Assembly: GCA_036500765.1 (NCBI GenBank)
Contig: DASYBM010000004.1
Location: forward strand, 124,001-188,000
Source of the DNA: Candidatus Sulfotelmatobacter sp.
GTDB lineage: Bacteria; Acidobacteriota; Terriglobia; Terriglobales; Acidobacteriaceae
Direction: 5' to 3'
Length of the DNA: 64,000 nt
The position numbers and the translations under genes are program-made. The notes under the pieces are model-generated. The model was not told the origin of the DNA, did not search any database, and saw only the letters and a program-made list of their open reading frames with translations. Of this stretch, positions 59,138-64,000 are shown one piece after another; positions within the stretch are counted from its first letter, which is position 1; each line of letters begins with the position of its first letter.

Positions 59138-61108
59138 ATGTTCGGCCGCGACGAAAAAGTTTCGGAAATCCGCCTTACGGCGGCCCAGTACATCATCCTG
59201 GCTGTCTTCCTCGTGCTCGGCTACGGGCTGTGGAGGCTGCAGGTGATGCAGAGCGATTACTACTCCTCTGCGGCCGAGAAGAACCGCATTCGCAACGTGC
59301 CGGTGCTGGCGCCACGCGGCAAGATTCTCGATCGCGAAGGGCGCACGATCGTCGACAACTATCCGTCTTTTTCTGCGCTCTTGATGCGCGATTCCTCGCG
59401 CGATCTACTCGCCGACGCCGACTTGATTGGCCAGGGATTGCACATCGATCCGAACGAAGTGCGTTCGCGCATTCGCCGCTCTGCGTCGCTGCCGCAGTAT
59501 CAGCCGATTTTCCTGAAAGAAGACATCACGCCCGACGAATTGCAGTTCATTGAAGCGCATCGCAACGAGTTGCCGGAGCTGGACACGATCATGGCGCATC
59601 GGCGCCTTTATCCGCGCAACGGCTTCATGGCGCACTTGATCGGCTATGTGGGCGAGGTCAGCGAAGATATGCTGAACCAGCCGCAATTCGAGCTCTACAG
59701 CGCAGGCGATGTGGTCGGCATTTCGGGAGTCGAACGCCAGTACAACACGCTGCTGATGGGCCAGAACGGATCGCGGCAGGCGCTGGTCGACAGCCACGGT
59801 CGCGAAGTAGGACGCCGCGGCGAGACCGAAGCGATTCCCGGCAAACAATTGCGGCTGACCGTGGACATCGATTTGCAGATTGCCGCCGAAGAAGCTTTGG
59901 CGGGGAAGAACGGCGCGATAGTCGCCATGGATCCGCACACGGGCGAAATTCTGGCCATGGCGAGCGGGCCCACTTTCGATCCCAACGATTTCGCGGTGCA
60001 CGTTTCGCGCGACCAATGGAACAAACTGGTCACCGATCCCGACAAGCCGCTGCTGAACAAGGCAATTCAAGCGCAGCTCGCGCCCGGCTCGACGTTCAAG
60101 ATCATCATGTCGGTTGCGGGATGGCAGGAGGGCATTGCGCAGAATATGCACGTTTACTGCAACGGCAGCGCGACGTTTTACGGCAGGAACTCCAAATGCT
60201 GGGTTTACTTTGTGCACCAGACCCACGGCGATGTGGACCTCGCCAAGGCGATTTATCAGTCTTGCGATGTATTCTTCTATACGCTCGCCGACAAACTCGG
60301 GATTAATCGGATTGCCAAATATGCGACCGATCTCGGTTTAGGACAGAAGACGGGGATAGACCTGCCCCAGGAAGCAAGTGGTCTGGTTCCCTCCGAGGAG
60401 TGGAAGCTGCGCAACTACCGGCAGAAATGGTATGCGGGCGAGACCATCTTCGTCGGGATCGGGCAGGGTGCAATCACGGTTACGCCGGTGCAGTTGTTGC
60501 GTGCGATTTCTGCGATTTCGATGGGTGGAAAGTTAGTCACGCCCCACGTTGCCGATCCCAGTGGCTTGCCGGCAAATTATGTCGAAGCCGGGCATTTCAC
60601 CGAAGTGAAGAACGTGTCGCTCGATCCAGCGGGATGGAACTACATCACCGACGCCATGGTTAAAGTGTTGCAGCCGGGTGGGACTTCTCCGTTGGCAGCA
60701 GTTCCAGGAATCGAGATTGCGGGAAAAACCGGGTCGGCACAGGTCGTCTCCCTGGAGAATCGGGCCAAGCACAAAGACAACGCCGACCTGGCGCAGAACG
60801 GATGGTTCGTCGGATTTACGCCGCGGCGCAATCCAGACATTGTGGTCTGCGTCTTGTTCCAGGGCGGCGAACACGGCAAGCTGGCGGCGCGTTTGGCCAC
60901 CCAGGTTATCAAGGCCTACGTTGAGAAGCAGCGCCGCACTCCGCAGAAAATGGTTGAGAAGCCGAAGAGCGGAACCGTGGATATCGGCGGCCTGTGGACT
61001 GAACCGGATACCGACGGGCATAAAGAAAAGCTCCAAGGCGGACGGTTCGTTCTCGACTTGCCCAAGAGGCCCTCCGCGCTGGCCGTAGCCGCGCCGGGAA
61101 TGCAGTGA
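59138..61108 (+). CDS. mrdA: Penicillin-binding protein 2 (transpeptidase of the elongasome)
   Basis: 656 residues. A membrane anchor (about 11-32) is followed by the dimerisation/pedestal domain and the transpeptidase domain. The catalytic motifs are Ser318 in APGSTFKIIMSV (SxxK), SCD in YQSCDVFFY (SxN variant) and KTGSAQ near residue 530. It cross-links lateral-wall peptidoglycan together with RodA. The C-terminal 50 residues (GLWTEPDTDGHKEKLQGG) are a short tail. ATG at 59138 has AAGGA inside the preceding repeat; an in-frame TTG lies three bases earlier. Confidence 0.97.
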   Translation: MFGRDEKVSEIRLTAAQYIILAVFLVLGYGLWRLQVMQSDYYSSAAEKNRIRNVPVLAPRGKILDREGRTIVDNYPSFSALLMRDSSRDLLADADLIGQGLHIDPNEVRSRIRRSASLPQYQPIFLKEDITPDELQFIEAHRNELPELDTIMAHRRLYPRNGFMAHLIGYVGEVSEDMLNQPQFELYSAGDVVGISGVERQYNTLLMGQNGSRQALVDSHGREVGRRGETEAIPGKQLRLTVDIDLQIAAEEALAGKNGAIVAMDPHTGEILAMASGPTFDPNDFAVHVSRDQWNKLVTDPDKPLLNKAIQAQLAPGSTFKIIMSVAGWQEGIAQNMHVYCNGSATFYGRNSKCWVYFVHQTHGDVDLAKAIYQSCDVFFYTLADKLGINRIAKYATDLGLGQKTGIDLPQEASGLVPSEEWKLRNYRQKWYAGETIFVGIGQGAITVTPVQLLRAISAISMGGKLVTPHVADPSGLPANYVEAGHFTEVKNVSLDPAGWNYITDAMVKVLQPGGTSPLAAVPGIEIAGKTGSAQVVSLENRAKHKDNADLAQNGWFVGFTPRRNPDIVVCVLFQGGEHGKLAARLATQVIKAYVEKQRRTPQKMVEKPKSGTVDIGGLWTEPDTDGHKEKLQGGRFVLDLPKRPSALAVAAPGMQ

Positions 61109-61116
61109 GTTTAAAT

Positions 61117-61373
61117 ACTAGTCCGAGAGTCTAGTCCGAGAGTAAGAGATGTCATGAGGGATCGTACGAAAGTGGATTTCAGCAGCGCGGTCAATGGGAT
61201 CCTAACTCACTGCCGGCATCGTAAAGTTACGATTCACTGCATATGGGCTGCCGGACCGAGTTAAGATCCCTCGCACCGGCTTCGCCGGTGCTCAGGATGA
61301 CAAAAATCTGTTAACCGGTGACGGATGATCGACGATTGACGACCGACGACTGACGACCGACGACTGACGACTA
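61117..61373. repeat. Composite repeat spacer between mrdA and rodA
   Basis: Three layers are visible. CTAGTCCGAGAGT occurs twice in tandem (61118-61143). A dispersed TGTCAT-family element spans 61150-61302: its left end reads TGTCATGAGGGATC, and its right end contains the same sequence in inverse plus a CACCGGC-TTC-GCCGGTG hairpin. Words of GACGACTGACGACC fill 61319-61373. No gene is present. Confidence 0.7.
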
Positions 61374-61400
61374 AGAGCAAACCTGAAAGCGGCACCACCT

Positions 61401-62498
61401 ATGTCCCGTTACGTTTCATACCGCGACTTTGACTGGGTCCTTCTGGGATTCGTGCTGATTATTTGCGGCTTGGGTGTGATGGAGATTCACAGTGCCACGG
61501 TGCACACGAAGTTTGCCGGAGCCCACGTCAAACAGATCTATTGGATATTGGCTGGTGTCGGCATGATGTTCGTGGTCAGCCTGATCAGTTATCAGGCGCT
61601 GCTCGATCAGATTCACTGGTTCTACATTGCCGGCGTCGGATCGCTGATGGCGGTGCTGCTCTTCGGGCAACGGTATCTGGGCGCGAAGCGGTGGGTCAAA
61701 ATGCCCGGAGGCAACCACTTTCAGCCGTCGGAGTGGGTCAAAATAATCCTCATTCTTGCCGTCGCCAAATATTTTGCCGACATGCGGCAGAGAGAACTTT
61801 CCTGGGCCGATTTTTTGAAGGCAGGCGCGATCGTCGGCTTTCCCATGTTGATGGTCTTGGCCCAACCCGATCTTGGCACTGCGCTCACCTACGTCCCCAT
61901 CGCCATTATGGGCGTATTTCTGGGAGGATTGCAGTGGAGGCAGGGGCTGACCGTAGCCTTGTTGGCTGCTATTGGCATTGGGGCTGTATTTTTCACGCCC
62001 CGCGTGCACGTGCTCAAGTCGTATCAGAAGCAACGGTTGACCAGCTTCATTGACCCAGAACTGGACCCGCAAGGCTCGGGGTACCAAGTTGAGCAATCCA
62101 AGATTGCGGTCGGTTCCGGAGGCCTGTGGGGCGGGAAAGGCTCGCAAACACACGGCGCTTTCCTTCCAGTGCCGCAAACCGACTTCATTTTTGCCGCCTT
62201 TTCCGAAGAACACGGATTCGTAGGCGCGCTCGGGGTTCTGCTGTTATACTTCGTTGTGCTGATGCGTTTGACCCAGAACGCGCAAACCGCCCCGGATCGG
62301 GCGGGCACGTTCGTGGTAATGGGTGTGGTGGCTGTGCTTAGCTTCCATATCCTGGTCAATGTCGGCATGGTGGTTGGCTTCATGCCCGTCACCGGAATAC
62401 CCCTGCCGCTGATGAGTTATGGTGGGTCTTCTGTACTGTTTATGTTCCTGGCGCTGGGGATGGTCATGAATGTTCGTATGCGCCGTTTCGTGAACTAG
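61401..62498 (+). CDS. rodA: Rod shape-determining protein RodA (SEDS glycosyltransferase)
   Basis: 365 residues with about ten membrane helices. RodA polymerises lipid II into glycan strands alongside PBP2. SEDS signatures visible are RWVKMPGGNHFQPSEWVKI, MVLAQPDLGTALTYVPIAI and GFMPVTGIPLPLMSYGGSS, which carry the conserved Gln-Pro-Asp and GYGGS-like loops. It directly follows mrdA apart from the repeat spacer, completing the elongasome cluster. Confidence 0.96.
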   Translation: MSRYVSYRDFDWVLLGFVLIICGLGVMEIHSATVHTKFAGAHVKQIYWILAGVGMMFVVSLISYQALLDQIHWFYIAGVGSLMAVLLFGQRYLGAKRWVKMPGGNHFQPSEWVKIILILAVAKYFADMRQRELSWADFLKAGAIVGFPMLMVLAQPDLGTALTYVPIAIMGVFLGGLQWRQGLTVALLAAIGIGAVFFTPRVHVLKSYQKQRLTSFIDPELDPQGSGYQVEQSKIAVGSGGLWGGKGSQTHGAFLPVPQTDFIFAAFSEEHGFVGALGVLLLYFVVLMRLTQNAQTAPDRAGTFVVMGVVAVLSFHILVNVGMVVGFMPVTGIPLPLMSYGGSSVLFMFLALGMVMNVRMRRFVN

Positions 62499-62947
62499 CG
62501 TGGTAAGCCGTTCAGGCCTAATCAGTTGCAGGAATGGTAAAAGCAGTTTTCGCTGCGTTCGCAGGCGCAGCCCCAAAATATCGAGCGCCCTCGCGTAAAG
62601 GGGGCATTTTACCGGTTAGTCGAGCAGTAGAAGGCCGGGCAGGATTGAAGCTGAACAGTCAGCCGGGCAGGGAACGGCCCCCCGACCCAATTCGGGTCTG
62701 AGAGTGCGGTCACAAACCCCGGCAGAAGTTAAAGCGATAAGTGCAAAAGATTCCCAAGCTTGTGCAGCGGACTCCGCAGAGAGAGCTAGGATCAGAACTC
62801 TCCGTCTCAGTCTGTCCCCACGTCGGGGCAGCATCGCGACTGTCTTTGTTGTTGTCTTTTCAGTTCAATTCAATCCTCCCTCCACTTCCCTGACTCCACC
62901 CCGGTGAAGCCCGCCCGGCTTAGTCGGCGCGGGACCGGAGTGTTTCA
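62499..62947 (+). other. Long leader/spacer upstream of the RNase E/G gene
   Basis: 449 bases without a supported ORF. It is GC-rich and able to fold: GACCC-AATTC-GGGTC and CCCCACGTCGGGG-like stems, and a GCCCGGC/GTCGGCGC hairpin shortly before a weak GGAG. RNase E autoregulates through its 5' leader in enterobacteria, so a structured leader is possible here, but no known RNA family was recognised. I looked for 6S, SRP, RNase P and tmRNA signatures and found none. Confidence 0.4.
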
Positions 62948-64000
62948 ATGAACAAAGAACTGTTTGTCTCTTCTACTCCCCACGAAACCAAGGTGGGCCT
63001 GGTGGAAGACGATCTGCTCGCGGAAGTTTATTTAGAGCGCGAGAACGAGTACACCTTAGCTGGGTCCATCTACAAAGGCCGCGTCACGCGCGTGCTGCCC
63101 GGCATGCAGTCGGCCTTCGTCGACATCGGGCTGGAACGCGATGCCTTCCTCTACGTTTCCGACTTCATGGAACTGGAAGAGCATGACGACGATTTAACTG
63201 ACGTCGTCCCCGCAACCCGAAGCGTGCCGGATTTGCGCCAACGTACCGAAGTTGCCCCGGCCACCGGTGAATCCACCATTGCGGAGCCTATTTCGCAAAT
63301 CGATACCGAGGAAGGATCGTTCGAGGCCGACACCTTAGCTGAAGATGCGCCGGCGTCGTCGACCGGCGAGATCACCGAGCCTGGGAATGCCGCAGATACC
63401 CCAAGTCGCGATCGTGGAAACTGGCGCGGACGGCGTCGCCGTCGCGGCGGCCGTCGCGACGGACGCGACCGGGCTTCGGATCGAGCGCCGGAGCGAGGAT
63501 CGGAGCGCAGCCCCGATCGCGGAGTGGAGAGAACGCAAGAACGCCCGGCGGAGCGATTCGCCGACCGTGGTCAGGAATCGCGCTACGCGCGCCCCGTAGA
63601 GACCGCGCGGACAGATTCGGGCCGAAACCAGCCCGCTGGCCCGCCGCCGGGATACACGCCGATCATTTTGCCGGGTGAGTCGATTTCGAAATACCAGCGC
63701 TATGCGCAACCCGCGCCCGCGCCGCCCGTTCGAGAGCTATACCTCGAGGCCGCATCAGAAGCTTCGGTTGAACCCGTTTCACCACCGGCGCCCACCTTTC
63801 CTGAAGACGAGCCGATTTTCGCCGCTGCCGATTTAGTCGCGGAACCGCTACACGAGCAGCACGAAGACATCAACTCCGTCCACGAAGAGCAATCGGTCCA
63901 CAAAGAGGAAGAAGAGCGAGGGGAACATCTGGAACCGGTGGAGTCGGCCTCAACTTCCGCGGCGTGGAATCAGGAGTTCCGCGCACCCGAGCCGGCGATT
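62948..64000 (+). CDS. rng: Ribonuclease E/G, N-terminal part with an insertion in the S1 domain (continues beyond window)
   Basis: 351 residues are visible. MNKELFVSSTPHETKVGLVE and the first S1 strands (YKGRVTRVLPGMQSAFVDIG, then RDAFLYVSDF) match RNase E/G. In E. coli the S1 domain continues directly, but here an acidic then Arg/Gly-rich disordered region (GRRRRRGGRRDGRDR) replaces it for at least 270 residues to the window edge, rich in Pro, Glu and Ser. The catalytic DNase-I-like domain must lie further right. It processes rRNA and mRNA 5' ends. Confidence 0.9.
   Translation, partial: MNKELFVSSTPHETKVGLVEDDLLAEVYLERENEYTLAGSIYKGRVTRVLPGMQSAFVDIGLERDAFLYVSDFMELEEHDDDLTDVVPATRSVPDLRQRTEVAPATGESTIAEPISQIDTEEGSFEADTLAEDAPASSTGEITEPGNAADTPSRDRGNWRGRRRRRGGRRDGRDRASDRAPERGSERSPDRGVERTQERPAERFADRGQESRYARPVETARTDSGRNQPAGPPPGYTPIILPGESISKYQRYAQPAPAPPVRELYLEAASEASVEPVSPPAPTFPEDEPIFAAADLVAEPLHEQHEDINSVHEEQSVHKEEEERGEHLEPVESASTSAAWNQEFRAPEPAI

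Noticed and set aside
62499-62947. 6S, SRP, RNase P or tmRNA gene in the rng leader
   Set aside because: None of the conserved core sequences of these RNAs could be found.

Overview
The window is a chromosomal segment of a fairly GC-rich Gram-negative bacterium. The gene complement points to a soil Acidobacteriota of the Acidobacteriia/Koribacter type. The signs are two large TolC-family proteins with glycine-rich insertions, an mreB-mreC-mreD-mrdA-rodA cluster followed by an RNase E/G gene, a methylmalonyl-CoA mutase catalytic subunit without B12 domain, many two-gene operons, and intergenic spacers full of short repeats. The phylum assignment is inference. No rRNA, tRNA, CRISPR array, insertion sequence or prophage was seen.

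Layout. 1-4300: a truncated molybdenum hydroxylase pair, a DoxX protein, a small ribbon-helix-helix-like protein with a triple repeat at its start, a Gfo/Idh oxidoreductase and a NIPSNAP protein. 4431-5984: lysS. 6200-13115: a probable sulfur/organosulfur region on the minus strand: Rrf2 regulator, SsuA/SsuB/SsuC-like ABC importer, a porin, a tiny membrane protein and a YeiH-type exporter. A 29-bp palindrome lies in front of the Rrf2 gene and a diverged relative lies upstream of the porin. 13300-24430: PP2C phosphatase, secreted proteins, cysteine hydrolase, AgaS-like SIS protein, PilT-like ATPase, a DUF-type lipoprotein, methylmalonyl-CoA mutase and a family 2 glycosyltransferase. 24700-29170: two tandem TolC paralogues. 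29500-41800: truA, CPBP protease, aldehyde dehydrogenase, cupin, DinB-like protein, a DRE-TIM lyase/synthase with a ketopantoate-reductase-like partner, an M20 peptidase overlapping an amidohydrolase, and an HtrA/DegP protease. 41885-48561: a peptidoglycan-binding-like protein, a CpsB-type PHP phosphatase, two toxin-antitoxin-like pairs, an aminotransferase, a TonB-domain protein and an ALDH7-like dehydrogenase. 48729-51645: a small accessory stretch with a cysteine-less isochorismatase-like protein, a HEPN-like protein and a pentapeptide-repeat membrane protein, with 43-nt direct repeats behind two of the genes. 52053-64000: M3 metallopeptidase, FecR-domain protein, the rod-shape elongasome cluster and the start of RNase E/G.

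The most unusual signal is in the spacers. Several are bracketed by inverted arms built from short words repeated in tandem. The word differs from locus to locus but is shared, as reverse complement, by the two arms of one locus. In several places the same kind of word repeat runs into coding sequence: the lysS tail, the truA leader and an internal truA insertion, the amidohydrolase signal region, the CpsB-like stop codon and a lipoprotein tail. A second dispersed family carries TGTCATCC-type inverted ends. These repeats appear to shape gene ends, start regions and terminators here.
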